A stretch of 64,000 nucleotides of DNA, taken from Bacteroidetes bacterium GWF2_41_31. GTDB taxonomy: Bacteria > Bacteroidota > Bacteroidia > Bacteroidales > F082. Under the pieces are notes generated by a model, which saw only the letters and a list, made by a program, of their open reading frames with translations, ran no database searches and was not told the origin of the DNA. The position numbers were made by a program, and so were the translations under genes. How positions within the stretch are numbered: the first letter of the stretch is position 1; every line of letters begins with the position of its first letter. Positions 18,721-27,137 of the stretch are shown in pieces. The stretch is taken from NCBI GenBank assembly GCA_001769215.1, contig MEOL01000033.1, forward strand, positions 124,001 to 188,000, in the 5' to 3' direction.

Positions 18721-19221
18721 TCAATTACTCTGGAGTAATTGAAAATTCTGTATCGCTTCTTTATATTCCATTTCTGTCATTGAGTTATATTGAAATTTAA
18801 TAATATTACAGAAATCTGAGGAAGGATTGTCAATAAACACAAGCATCATTTTTCTATTATATCGGGAAACATATTTTGTGTCAGAAATTCTATACCATTT
18901 ATAGCGGCTAAATAAAGATTTCCCCCTTTTTTCTGCGCATTCACCACATGTCGTGACAATCTCTTGATAATCGCAGTAATTATTTTTTAGATTAAATGTC
19001 ATTTTTATAATGGTAGTTAGTTCGTTTTCGGAAACTCTATAATACAAAGTATCACCAACTTCTTCTAAACTAATTTTGATTGTTTGAGAGGTATTTCTTT
19101 GTATGCCCTTCTCAATTTTTTTTACAACTTGATTCTTATTATACCTATTTACATAAGGACCAATATGTTGTCCGTGTAAAAACAATGGAAACAACAGGCT
19201 CAAAAAAACAATTATTTTCAT
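18721..19221 (-). CDS. Small secreted protein of unknown function
   Basis: 166 residues beginning with a signal peptide (MKIIVFLSLLFPLFLHGQ). The mature part is Lys/Tyr-rich with three or four cysteines, including the pair in TTCGECAEKRGKS, suggesting an extracytoplasmic disulfide. I recognise no family. It is enclosed by GTTAGGC and GCCTAAC heptamers on the minus strand like a gene cassette, and its AT-richness differs from the flanking core genes. The terminal MTEMEYKEAIQNFQLLQSN is helical. Confidence 0.7.
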   Translation of the reverse strand: MKIIVFLSLLFPLFLHGQHIGPYVNRYNKNQVVKKIEKGIQRNTSQTIKISLEEVGDTLYYRVSENELTTIIKMTFNLKNNYCDYQEIVTTCGECAEKRGKSLFSRYKWYRISDTKYVSRYNRKMMLVFIDNPSSDFCNIIKFQYNSMTEMEYKEAIQNFQLLQSN

Positions 19222-19250
19222 AATTAATATGTGGTTGCTTATAAACTTGT

Positions 19251-19384
19251 GCCTAACTTTTGGCTATAAGTGCCGTTTGGCATTTCGGAACACGTACGTT
19301 TCAATCTGGTAATAATTTTCATTAGGTGCACTGCATTATATGTACGTAATGCCCGCCAAATGGCATTTATAGCGTGTTATAGCC
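19251..19384 (-). repeat. attC-like imperfect palindrome
   Basis: Outer ends on the minus strand are CTATAAC (near 19382) and GTTAGGC (19257-19251). Inner arms pair: TATAAATGCCATTTGGC with GCCAAACGGCACTTATA, and ACGTAC with GTACGT around a ~45-base loop. Length about 134 bases, within the 57-141 range of integron attC sites. It separates two single-operon units on the same strand. Confidence 0.45.
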
Positions 19385-19392
19385 TGTTGTTT

Positions 19393-19704
19393 TTACTTTA
19401 TTCTTTGGTCAATTATCTTATCTTCAGGGTCCCTTCGACAATCCCAAATCATTATTACTAAAATTAATTGGTCAAATATTTCATATATTATTTGATAGTC
19501 CCCTGTTATTAATGCTCTTACTGAATCATAATCTGTTGGTACCCCTAGAAAAGGATTCTTACTTAATAGTTTTATACTCCTATTAATCTTTGCATTTAAC
19601 TTAATGCTATATGTTTTTGATTTATTACGTTTTATATAGTAGTCTAAAATGTCGATTAAATCCAATTTGGCTTCAATCGACCAGTCTATTTTGAACTTAA
19701 CCAT
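19393..19704 (-). CDS. ParE/RelE-type toxin
   Basis: 103 residues with the ParE/RelE superfamily pattern: N-terminal FKIDWSIEAKLDLIDILDYY, a Lys-rich helix ending in LLSKNPFLGVPTDY, the strand RALITGDYQIIYEI, and C-terminal ILVIMIWDCRRDPEDK (the Arg-rich end typical of the toxin active face). The family includes gyrase poisons (ParE) and ribosome-dependent mRNases (RelE); this looks closer to ParE. It overlaps the upstream antitoxin gene by 19 bases. Toxin-antitoxin pairs are common in integron cassette arrays, fitting the surrounding repeats. Confidence 0.85.
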   Translation of the reverse strand: MVKFKIDWSIEAKLDLIDILDYYIKRNKSKTYSIKLNAKINRSIKLLSKNPFLGVPTDYDSVRALITGDYQIIYEIFDQLILVIMIWDCRRDPEDKIIDQRIK

Positions 19705-19922
19705 TGGTCAATTTCTTTTTGCAAAACATCGTGGGAAATAGTCTGCCTATTTTTAAGCTGCTGTCTTGCAGAATCTATACGAATTTTTTGATAATCACTT
19801 AATTGATAAGTATCTTCGGATACTTTACTTTCGATTATCGTCTTTATTGCATTCAAAAAAGAAACATCATGAATGTGAGATAATCTCTCTGTAATAATAT
19901 GTCTTAATTCTATTGTTCCCAT
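19686..19922 (-). CDS. Antitoxin partner of the ParE-type toxin
   Basis: 78 residues, transcribed first and overlapping the toxin gene by 19 bases, the usual antitoxin-first order. It has no clear DNA-binding motif but is helical and charged, with a C-terminal QKEIDQWLSSK that would wrap the toxin. It resembles the small antitoxins of ParE-type modules in Bacteroidota. The assignment relies mainly on position. Confidence 0.75.
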   Translation of the reverse strand: MGTIELRHIITERLSHIHDVSFLNAIKTIIESKVSEDTYQLSDYQKIRIDSARQQLKNRQTISHDVLQKEIDQWLSSK

Positions 19923-20012
19923 ATCATTGAATCATTTTAGCAAAGATACGTTTTTTTAATCCTTTAAAATTATCGCAAATGTCTCTTTCACAATTGGCCA
20001 TAACGAGCGTAT

Positions 20013-20168
20013 AAACCCACCTCTGTCCGTTATTTGTTTAATACTCCTTTTCTTTAACCTCTTTATCCATAATAACCTACCCATTTTCAATCGTTTTAAA
20101 TTAGCTAAATCGGTTTCTTTCTGCTTTATTGTAACTGGATCATCGGGTGTTTGGTGGGGTAAATCTAG
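20013..20168. repeat. ~155-bp direct repeat, copy 1
   Basis: Shares AAACCCACCTCT, AACCTACCCATTTTCAATCG and a ~45-base GTTTCTTTCT..GTGGGGTAAATCTAG block with copy 2 (21882-22033), roughly 80% overall. On the minus strand both copies can be read as a similar peptide beginning LPHQTPDDP and ending KMGRLL, but copy 2 has an internal stop, so it is more likely a DNA element or a dead coding remnant. The 81-residue frame here (19956-20201) is not called as a gene. Confidence 0.6.
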
Positions 20169-20205
20169 AATTATTATTACCGGTTTGATTATTAGAGTCA
20201 ACCTT

Positions 20206-20526
20206 TTAGTGATTTATTTTTGGGCGGTGGGGAGTTATAGAGATTGATTCCGCTTCTAAAACCTTTCCGCCGTGAAACGCGGCCGGCGAGTCAAGTATAA
20301 CCTGGGAAAAGAGTTGATCGTGCACCCCTGTCGCATGCTCGTTACCGCTACGCTCAAACGAGAATGAGTTAGGGGGTTCTGCTGCTGTGGCACGGTCACG
20401 CTCCAGGTCGTCCAAATATTTCAGGAACAATACCCACGAAGTCTGCTCTACATAATCTAATTCGCTTCCACAACCAGCATCTTTGTGCAGTATGTCGTCT
20501 ATATTCTTAAAAGTCTGTTCAAACAT
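20206..20526 (-). pseudogene. Remnant of a type I restriction-modification HsdM gene
   Basis: The first ~48 residues (MFEQTFKNIDDILHKDAG... VLFLKYLDDLERDRATAAE) match the conserved N-terminus of HsdM methyltransferase subunits, which are normally about 500 residues. After that the frame turns into unrelated sequence and stops at residue 106, with no SAM motif (DPACGSGG) or NPPY. No hsdS or hsdR is nearby. It lies inside the repeat-rich accessory patch, so a recombination event probably deleted the rest. Confidence 0.8.
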
Positions 20527-20741
20527 TATCTAATCTTATATTTTTTCGTTCATTAAAACGCAAATGTACCAATTTCCATGGGTGCGTCGGCAAGAAAACT
20601 GCTCAATTCGACAGGCTCACTGCAGGCGGACGGGCAGGTGTTCTGTTTTGTGGGTTGGCTGTTCATTATATAGTTTTTATTTTTCTGTCATTATGTAGCA
20701 AATTGTCTGCTATGTAGGTCGCCTTTAAACTTGGCGGTAAA
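20527..20741. other. Gene-free accessory spacer
   Basis: No gene seen. Together with the attC-like structure that follows, it fills the 348 bases between the HsdM remnant and the two-gene unit. It has a GC-rich patch around 20580-20640 in an otherwise AT-rich stretch. Confidence 0.4.
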
Positions 20742-20867
20742 GGTTGGTACATGTTGTCGGGGCGGATTTCGGAGAGCGTTCCTGTCCGAAGGGCACGGAA
20801 CTGCGAAACGGGAATCCGCAGTTGGCGTACCACCGAACCCGCCCTGCAATATGTACTGTGTTAGCGC
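20742..20867 (-). repeat. GC-rich attC-like nested palindrome
   Basis: Outer arms GTACATGTTGTCGGGGCGG and CCGCCCTGCAATATGTAC pair with few mismatches. A second pair, GCGGATT/AATCCGC, and a third, GTTCC/GGAAC, lie inside, so the single strand would fold strongly. It ends at GTTAGCGC (20860-20867) next to the stop of the following minus-strand gene; the mirror GCGCTAAC is at 21866-21873 before that gene pair. Confidence 0.45.
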
Positions 20868-20874
20868 AAGTTTT

Positions 20875-21165
20875 TTATAATAAATTATACAAGTTTATCT
20901 GTTTCTCAGATTTTAAGAAATCAATGAATTTCATTATTTTTTCAATTGTAATGACTGTTTCTTCGGAAAAATCTAAAACTTGATTTTCATGCCATTTTAG
21001 ATTCTCTCGAATTATCTCGGCTAGTTCATCTGAGTTAATATTTTCTCCATTTTTAAGGCACTCGAATACGACATTATAAAATCGTTCCATGTCATATGGA
21101 TGAGCACTTTCTGGTGCAGCACCTCTAATCCAACGAATTAAAGCATCTTTGGTTTTACGTTCCAT
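20875..21165 (-). CDS. Hypothetical protein, second gene of a cassette-like pair
   Basis: 96 residues, acidic and helical, no signal peptide or membrane segment. Start MERKTKDALIRWIRGAAPES. It follows the 223-aa gene by 10 bases, so the two are probably co-transcribed. I do not recognise the family. The SDELAEIIRENL region looks like a small helical protein, possibly an immunity or partner protein for the upstream gene, but that is a guess from the pairing. Confidence 0.65.
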   Translation of the reverse strand: MERKTKDALIRWIRGAAPESAHPYDMERFYNVVFECLKNGENINSDELAEIIRENLKWHENQVLDFSEETVITIEKIMKFIDFLKSEKQINLYNLL

Positions 21166-21175
21166 TTTTATTGAT

Positions 21176-21847
21176 TTAAAGCATTTTTATTGAATTGTCT
21201 TTTTGAATTTGAATGAAGTTTGCAAATCCATTTATAAAGCCAAACTTTCCCATTAAATCATCATCCCAATTTTGGATAGCTATTTTTTTCCTGTCATTGT
21301 CAGGTATAAATAATGAAGTTGCCTCATAAACATAGATTATTGGGATGTTTCTGGGGTCTTCATTTTTTAACTCATTTCTAAAGTAGTTCCAATAAATTTT
21401 TTGTTTATTCTCTTTGTCGAAGATTAAATCACAGATAGATTCTAAGTCGGGAACATTTAATTTAATAGTGTCGCTATAATCGGACGAATTTTTAATGATT
21501 TGCTCCAGATTATACAACATAAATCCTTGAGTCATTATTGCACATTCTTCTCCTTTGTTTAGTTCTGCCTTTTCTAACATTGGAATCATCGTTTGTCGAT
21601 ATTCATCTGGAAGAAACAATAACTCAAAGTGTTCTTTAGGAGCCATTGAAAGCCAAATTTGTAATACTCCACGGTATTTTGAATTTATTTTTCTGTCAAT
21701 GCTCTTTATTGTTTTTGTTATTACTTCTAAAAATTCAAAATGGATTTTTTCTGTCTCCGAATAAATTATTGGTCTTAGAAAATTGCCAAAAACTCCTCTT
21801 GTCAAGAAAGTTTTTGTTACGCCATGTTTCATTATTCCTCGTGCCAT
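21176..21847 (-). CDS. Hypothetical protein, first gene of a cassette-like pair
   Basis: 223 residues, no signal peptide and no clear membrane helix. The N-terminus MARGIMKHGVTKTFLTRGVF is basic, followed by a mixed alpha/beta body with DKENKQKIYWNYFRNEL and a C-terminal GKFGFINGFANFIQIQKD. I recognise no family. Its ATG is 18 bases after the boundary octamer (GTTAGCGC on the minus strand), very close as in integron cassettes, where genes usually start soon after the recombination core. Confidence 0.7.
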   Translation of the reverse strand: MARGIMKHGVTKTFLTRGVFGNFLRPIIYSETEKIHFEFLEVITKTIKSIDRKINSKYRGVLQIWLSMAPKEHFELLFLPDEYRQTMIPMLEKAELNKGEECAIMTQGFMLYNLEQIIKNSSDYSDTIKLNVPDLESICDLIFDKENKQKIYWNYFRNELKNEDPRNIPIIYVYEATSLFIPDNDRKKIAIQNWDDDLMGKFGFINGFANFIQIQKDNSIKML

Positions 21848-22300
21848 TTTTTTGTTTTAAAATTTGCGCTAACATGTGGGCAAACCCACCTCTAGCAGTT
21901 ATCTATTACCATTTATTTTTAACTTCTTTATAATTAATAACCTACCCATTTTCAATCGTCTATAATGAGTTAAATCGGTTTCTTTCTACTTTATTGTAAT
22001 TGGATCATCGGGTGTTTGGTGGGGTAAATCTAGGGATTTATTTTATAGGTTTTACATTGGGGATTAAAAATTTAAGGAGCCAGATGGAACACGCCTGCCC
22101 ACCAGCCAGAAATGAATGACACTCATTGGGCGAATAAACACGGATATTTTGATTTATGGCGACATGATAGCATAAAACTTCGCTTTAGAGGGATAAAAAC
22201 TTCCTCGTTGCGGAGGCATGAAAAGCAGATGTGCTTTCATTTATCACAGGCTATCAAACTGTTCTCATTACTATGAATTTGCAAGATTGTTAAATTTCAC
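21848..22300. other. Gene-free accessory stretch with second repeat copy
   Basis: Holds the octamer GCGCTAAC (21866-21873), a small hairpin GTGGGCAAACCCAC (21876-21889), the second ~155-bp repeat (21882-22033), and then about 270 bases with no gene. A short hairpin AAAGCAGATGTGCTTT lies near 22219. This is the right border of the accessory patch; the sugar operon starts next. Confidence 0.5.
21882..22033. repeat. ~155-bp direct repeat, copy 2
   Basis: Same order of blocks as copy 1 (20013-20168), about 80% alike, same orientation, roughly 1.87 kb apart. Each copy starts at a small hairpin containing AAACCCACCTCT and ends in GGTGGGGTAAATCTAG. The two copies bracket the HsdM remnant and the two-gene unit, so recombination between them could delete that segment. 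Confidence 0.6.
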
Positions 22301-22331
22301 TTGTGTTATTTAAAAGTATTATATACTTTTA
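22301..22331 (+). promoter_or_regulatory. Promoter and palindromic operator of the sugar operon
   Basis: TTG (22301-22303), 20 bases, then TACTTTTA (22324-22331), one base from TAnnTTTG. A perfect inverted repeat overlaps it: AAAAGTAT, three bases, ATACTTTT (22312-22330). A dimeric regulator bound there would cover the -7 box. The NrtR-family gene 18 bases downstream is the natural candidate, giving autoregulation of the whole operon. Confidence 0.65.
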
Positions 22332-22348
22332 TCGCAAATTATTTTGAT

Positions 22349-23038
22349 ATGGTTAGCCAACAAGAATATGGTTCACAGGAAAAGCATTTGCTGGCAGTGG
22401 ATTGCGTTATATTTGGATATGAACGTGGTGAGTTGAAACTGTTGCTGTTCAAACGACAATTGGAACCTGAAAAAGGCAATTGGTCATTAATAGGTGGTTG
22501 GGTGGAACCCAATGAAACCATAGAACAGGCGGCTGAACGGGTTTTGTTAAAAATTACCGGTCTTAGCCGCATTTTTCAGGAGGAAGTCAAGGTGTTTTCT
22601 GCGCCTGACCGCGATCCCGGCGGACGTGTGGTAAGCATTGCCTTTTACGCATTGATTGACATTAAAAGCCACGATAAAGAACTGGTAAAGCAATATGGAG
22701 CGCAGTGGTGGCCTGTTACAAAACTCCCTGAACTTATTTTCGACCATGCCCAAATGGTGAACTTCTCCCTTCAGAAATTACGGAAAAAAGCCAGCTTCGA
22801 TCTGGTGGGGGCCGATTTGCTTCCCCCGGAATTTACGATCACACAACTCCGACAATTGTACAACTCCATATTTACCAGGGAATTCGACCCGGGTAACTTT
22901 CGTAAAAAAGTACTTTCTTTAAATGCGGTGGTTCGTCTGGAAGAAAAAGATACCCTGGACTCGAAAAAAGGAGCCTACTATTTTACATTTAAAAAACCGG
23001 ATGAAATAGATGTTTCTGTTAGAATTGTTAATTCTTAA
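22349..23038 (+). CDS. NrtR/AraR-type Nudix-domain transcriptional regulator
   Basis: 229 residues from the ATG at 22349; the longer frame uses a TTG inside the promoter. The N-terminal Nudix-like domain (about 10-145) is followed by a winged helix (about 155-225, FTITQLRQLYNSIF then FDPGNFRKKV). The Nudix box keeps Gly50, Glu56, Arg64 and Gly71, but three catalytic acids are replaced (Val65, Lys68, Ile69), so it should bind rather than hydrolyse its ligand. Bacteroides AraR is a sugar-sensing member of this family. The galactanase gene starts 3 bases later, so a galactose-related effector is likely. Confidence 0.9.
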   Translation: MVSQQEYGSQEKHLLAVDCVIFGYERGELKLLLFKRQLEPEKGNWSLIGGWVEPNETIEQAAERVLLKITGLSRIFQEEVKVFSAPDRDPGGRVVSIAFYALIDIKSHDKELVKQYGAQWWPVTKLPELIFDHAQMVNFSLQKLRKKASFDLVGADLLPPEFTITQLRQLYNSIFTREFDPGNFRKKVLSLNAVVRLEEKDTLDSKKGAYYFTFKKPDEIDVSVRIVNS

Positions 23039-23041
23039 AGT

Positions 23042-24721
23042 ATGAAAAAGATTTACTTGATGATCTCCCTTTTCTTGTTGAATATTGGATTAATCGCACA
23101 GGATTATTCAGTTGGCGCTGATCTTTCCTACGTAAATGAAATGGAAGATTGTGGTGCTGTGTATTATGAAAACGGAACCGCCAAAGACGTTTATGCTATT
23201 TTCAACGATCACCAGGCACGATTGGTACGCCTTCGGTTGTGGCATACCCCGGAAGGTGGTTACAGTGGATTTTCCGATGTAAAAAAGAGTATATCAAGGG
23301 CAAAAGCTTCCGGGATGAAAGTATTGCTCGATTTTCATTATTCCGATACCTGGGCCGATCCGGGAAAACAAACCCGTCCTCAGGCATGGAGTGGGATCAC
23401 CGATTTAAATGTGCTGGCAGATTCGGTTTATAACTACACTTTTCAGGTGCTTTCCGATCTAAAGGCTGAGAACCTGTTGCCTGATTATGTTCAGATTGGT
23501 AACGAGACCAATGGGAACATCATGGTAGAAGCAGGCGAAACTCTTTATCCAATCGATTGGCCACGAAACATTCAATTGTTCAAGGCCGGAATTCAAGCTG
23601 CAAAGGATACCGATTCGTCCATACAAACCGTCATTCACATTGCAGATCCAACGGTGGCCGCATGGTGGTTTACCACTGCTGCCGCCAATAATTTCTCAAA
23701 CTATGATATCATCGGATTGTCCTATTATCCTGAATACCACGATGTGGATATTGAAGGCGTGGGTCAGGTGGTGGCCAACCTGAAATCCCAGTTCAGCAAA
23801 CCAGTCTGGATAGTCGAAACAGGATATCCATGGACATTGGATAACAATGGTGACGCGGGAAATATATTGGGAGAAGCCTCCATTTGGCCCGGTTATTCCA
23901 ACCCTCCCACCATCAAAAGCCAGAAGAATTTTCTGATCAACTTAACTTATGCTGTTATCTCCAATGGTGGCATGGGTGTTATTTATTGGGAGCCTGCCTG
24001 GGTTACTACTACGTGCACAACACAATGGGGACAAGGCTCACATTATGAAAATGCCACCTTTTTTGATTTCTCAAATGAACTCATCGCAGGGATCGATTAT
24101 CTGAGTTACGATTACTCTCAGGCTCCTTCCACCACATCGGAGGTTTCTTTTTATGTGGATATGACCGATGTTGAAATAGTGGACGGTGTGTTTGTAACGG
24201 GAGATTTTACGGGTACAGCCTGGCAGTTTATGACCATGGAACTCATTGGTAACAGCATTTATAAGTATTCCACTACCATGCAAAAAGGATCTGAAGGAGC
24301 CTATATCTTCACCATCAAGGCCGATTGGAATATGGAATTGTATCATGAACAGGTACCTTTGGAATGTGCCCCCATGTGGGGAACGCACCGGAAATACATC
24401 ATCGAAGACGACACCGAAACATACGCATTTTACTGGAGCAGTTGCGATAATCTGCCCCTTTCGGTGAATAACACGATGGCACAGAACTCCTTTTCAGTTT
24501 ACCCCAATCCCTTTCGTGATCAACTGAACATCCGCAATTTTAACCATGAATCAAATTCTATTCATGTTTATTCTGCTGATGGCAGATTACAGGGCATTTA
24601 CGATGATTCAACCGAAACAATTGATGGATCGTCATGGAGCCAGGGGCTTTATCTGATACAATTATGGAATGAGTTCGATACAGTCATTGATAGTGTTAAA
24701 GTCTTTAAGTCAAATAATTAG
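23042..24721 (+). CDS. GH53 endo-beta-1,4-galactanase with type IX secretion tail
   Basis: 559 residues. Signal peptide (MKKIYLMISLFLLNIGLIAQ), GH53 catalytic domain about 22-345, a ~100-residue beta domain about 365-470 (starts SEVSFYVDMTDV), and a type IX sorting domain at the end (YPNPFRDQLNI ... GLYLIQLW). Catalytic acid/base Glu lies in QIGNETNGN and nucleophile Glu in VETGYPW. It cleaves the beta-1,4-galactan side chains of pectin or type I arabinogalactan and should be released or attached at the cell surface. No SusC/SusD pair is encoded nearby. Part of the galactan operon, 2 bases before the GH2 gene. Confidence 0.93.
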   Translation: MKKIYLMISLFLLNIGLIAQDYSVGADLSYVNEMEDCGAVYYENGTAKDVYAIFNDHQARLVRLRLWHTPEGGYSGFSDVKKSISRAKASGMKVLLDFHYSDTWADPGKQTRPQAWSGITDLNVLADSVYNYTFQVLSDLKAENLLPDYVQIGNETNGNIMVEAGETLYPIDWPRNIQLFKAGIQAAKDTDSSIQTVIHIADPTVAAWWFTTAAANNFSNYDIIGLSYYPEYHDVDIEGVGQVVANLKSQFSKPVWIVETGYPWTLDNNGDAGNILGEASIWPGYSNPPTIKSQKNFLINLTYAVISNGGMGVIYWEPAWVTTTCTTQWGQGSHYENATFFDFSNELIAGIDYLSYDYSQAPSTTSEVSFYVDMTDVEIVDGVFVTGDFTGTAWQFMTMELIGNSIYKYSTTMQKGSEGAYIFTIKADWNMELYHEQVPLECAPMWGTHRKYIIEDDTETYAFYWSSCDNLPLSVNNTMAQNSFSVYPNPFRDQLNIRNFNHESNSIHVYSADGRLQGIYDDSTETIDGSSWSQGLYLIQLWNEFDTVIDSVKVFKSNN

Positions 24722-24723
24722 CC

Positions 24724-27114
24724 ATGAAAAAGTTTCTGCAACTAATCTTGCTTTTTAGCTTGTTGAGCGGGATGAATTCATGTAAAACGAGCCACGATGA
24801 ACGGGGTAGAAACGATCGAAGTCTGAATAAGAGTTGGCTATTTGCAAAGGATTTACCTGAGGGCGATTATTCAGGGTCCAGTGTAGACGACTCGCTTTTT
24901 ACAATGGTAAATTTACCACATACCCCCAACATCGAACCTTTGGTAGTCAACCAACAATGGCAGGGAACATGTTGGTATCGTCATTTATTGAAAATACCTC
25001 AAAAACAACGAAATAGAAAGCACTTTCTCTATTTTGAAGGAGCCATGCAAAATGCAGATGTCTATTTGAATGGAAAACACCTGAGTCATCATTTGGGTGG
25101 TTATCTGCCTTTTATTGTGGATATTACCGATGAGATTGATTTTTCGAAAGAAAATTTGTTGGCAGTAAAGCTGGTTAATGTGGATGATTCTTTGGTTCCA
25201 CCCGGGAAAGCCCTTAATAAGCTTGATTTTAATATGTACGGCGGAATTTACCGTTCAGTTAAACTCATTTCCACCTCAAAACTTTATATCACAAATCCAC
25301 TCCAGTCTCAAAAAAACCCAGGTGGTGGCATTTATAATCGCTTCGATTCGATTTCGGAAAAATTCTGTCAAATCAAGGTTAGTACTTACATACAGAACGA
25401 TTTTAATACCGACCAGACTTTTAGGGTACGGCAATCTTTGTTGGATTCAGCAAATGAAGTTGTCGCTTCCAACACTTCAGAAGTACTTCACCTTAATTCA
25501 CAAAGCGGCATGCGATCAGATCAGGAATTCGGGATGAATGATCCTATCCTGTGGAGTCCGGACAGTCCGTATTTGTATCTTCTGGTAACAGAAATCTATC
25601 AGGGTGATGAAAAAACAGATAGTCTGTCGAATCAGGTTGGAATCAGGGATATACAATTGACAAAGGAAGGTTTGTTGCTGAATGGTAAAAAGATATTCCT
25701 GAATGGCACCAACCGTCACCAGGAGTACCCGTACATTGGTTATGCCTTGTCGGACCAGGCCCAGTGGCGTGACGCGGTGAAAATTAAAAATGCAGGTTTT
25801 GATTTGGTTCGGCTGTCGCATTACCCACAATCAGAAGCCTTTATGGATGCATGCAATGCTCTCGGAATTGTGGTAATGAATTGTATTCCTGGATGGCAAT
25901 ACAATGGAAATGAGGAATTCAAAGAAAATGTCCTTTCTAATGTCCGCGATCTTATTCGCCGCGACCGAAACCGCGCTTCTGTTTTCTTCTGGGAACTTTC
26001 GTTGAATGAATCGTGGATGGAGCCCCCTTTTATGGATCGCATTTTGCAAATAAAGAAAGAAGAATTTGAGGATCAACCTGCACTTACTTGTTCGTGGATT
26101 GACTATGCTGGTTATGACCTGTTTATTCCTGCCCGACAGCACGGGCAACCTCCCTCCTATTGGAACGATTACAAATCCGGAAATCGGCCTATCTTGATTG
26201 CGGAATATGGCGATTGGGAATATTATGCTCAAAATGCAGGGTTTAATCAAACTGCCTATCATGATCTGAAAGAAGAGGAAAGAACCAGCCGGCAATTGAG
26301 AGTATCCGGTGAAAAAGGAATGCTCCAACAGGCCCTGAACTTTCAGGAATCTGCCAATTCAAATAGAAAAGGTAGCTCCACGATTGGTCATGCCAACTGG
26401 CTGATGTTCGATTATAACAGGGGTTATGCTGATGACATCGAATCATCAGGGTTAGCGGATATCTTTCGCATTCCTAAATTTGCTGGTTATTTTTATCAAA
26501 GTCAGTGCAATGCTGATGAGCCGATTTCTGACCCTGCTGTTGGTGGACCTATGGTCTATATAGCAAGCTACTGGCAACCTGAATCCTCTACAAATGTCCG
26601 GGTTTTTAGTAATTGCGATGAAGTTGAACTGCTGTTGAATGGGCAAAGTGTAGACAGACAAACTCCTGATCAGAATGCCTTTAGCGACTATTTGGCACAT
26701 CCTCCTACCACCTTTAAACTAAAAGAATTTGTGCCTGGTGAACTGAGGGCCATCGGATTTATTGATGGAAAAAAAGTGGCAAGTTATGTAGTAAGAACAC
26801 CGGAGCCAGTTGATCACCTACAACTGACTATAGACGAATCGGGTATTCCTGTAGCAGAAAATGATGTGGTTTTTATTTATGCCTCGTTAAGAGATGAAAA
26901 CGGTACTCTATGCCCTGTTAACGGTGAATCGATTACCTTCTCAGTTGAAGGGGATGGAGAGTTGATTGGAACCAATCCCATGGTCACGGAAGCAGGGATC
27001 GCTACAATTCTCATAAAAACAGAGATAAATTCAGGAAAGATTTTAGTTAAAACCCAATCTGGAACCATTAAAAATGACTCTATTGTCATTGAGTTTGGAA
27101 AAACCAATCAATAA
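24724..27114 (+). CDS. GH2-family beta-galactosidase lipoprotein
   Basis: 796 residues with a lipoprotein signal (MKKFLQLILLFSLLSGMNSC). Sugar-binding beta domain about 30-190, immunoglobulin-like domain about 195-305, TIM barrel about 310-600, a DUF4982-like domain about 615-690 and a C-terminal Ig-like domain. Acid/base Glu is in WELSLNESW and nucleophile Glu in ILIAEYGDWEYY. It likely removes galactose from the oligosaccharides made by the GH53 enzyme, at the outer membrane or in the periplasm. Substrate choice (galacto-oligosaccharide versus other beta-linked galactose) is inferred from the operon. Confidence 0.88.
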   Translation: MKKFLQLILLFSLLSGMNSCKTSHDERGRNDRSLNKSWLFAKDLPEGDYSGSSVDDSLFTMVNLPHTPNIEPLVVNQQWQGTCWYRHLLKIPQKQRNRKHFLYFEGAMQNADVYLNGKHLSHHLGGYLPFIVDITDEIDFSKENLLAVKLVNVDDSLVPPGKALNKLDFNMYGGIYRSVKLISTSKLYITNPLQSQKNPGGGIYNRFDSISEKFCQIKVSTYIQNDFNTDQTFRVRQSLLDSANEVVASNTSEVLHLNSQSGMRSDQEFGMNDPILWSPDSPYLYLLVTEIYQGDEKTDSLSNQVGIRDIQLTKEGLLLNGKKIFLNGTNRHQEYPYIGYALSDQAQWRDAVKIKNAGFDLVRLSHYPQSEAFMDACNALGIVVMNCIPGWQYNGNEEFKENVLSNVRDLIRRDRNRASVFFWELSLNESWMEPPFMDRILQIKKEEFEDQPALTCSWIDYAGYDLFIPARQHGQPPSYWNDYKSGNRPILIAEYGDWEYYAQNAGFNQTAYHDLKEEERTSRQLRVSGEKGMLQQALNFQESANSNRKGSSTIGHANWLMFDYNRGYADDIESSGLADIFRIPKFAGYFYQSQCNADEPISDPAVGGPMVYIASYWQPESSTNVRVFSNCDEVELLLNGQSVDRQTPDQNAFSDYLAHPPTTFKLKEFVPGELRAIGFIDGKKVASYVVRTPEPVDHLQLTIDESGIPVAENDVVFIYASLRDENGTLCPVNGESITFSVEGDGELIGTNPMVTEAGIATILIKTEINSGKILVKTQSGTIKNDSIVIEFGKTNQ

Positions 27115-27137
27115 TAAAACGGTAATAAACAGGGTAT

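Noticed and set aside
19956-20201. 81-residue frame on the minus strand
   Set aside because: It lies in the ~155-bp repeat and the second copy of the same reading has a stop codon; treated as repeat, not gene.
18429-22300. CRISPR array or prophage in the AT-rich patch
   Set aside because: No regularly spaced short direct repeats, no Cas or phage structural genes.
24545-24566. CATGAAT...ATTCATG hairpin in the GH53 gene
   Set aside because: Only 7-bp arms with an 8-base loop and no match to the GATTCATGAATC palindrome layout; likely chance.
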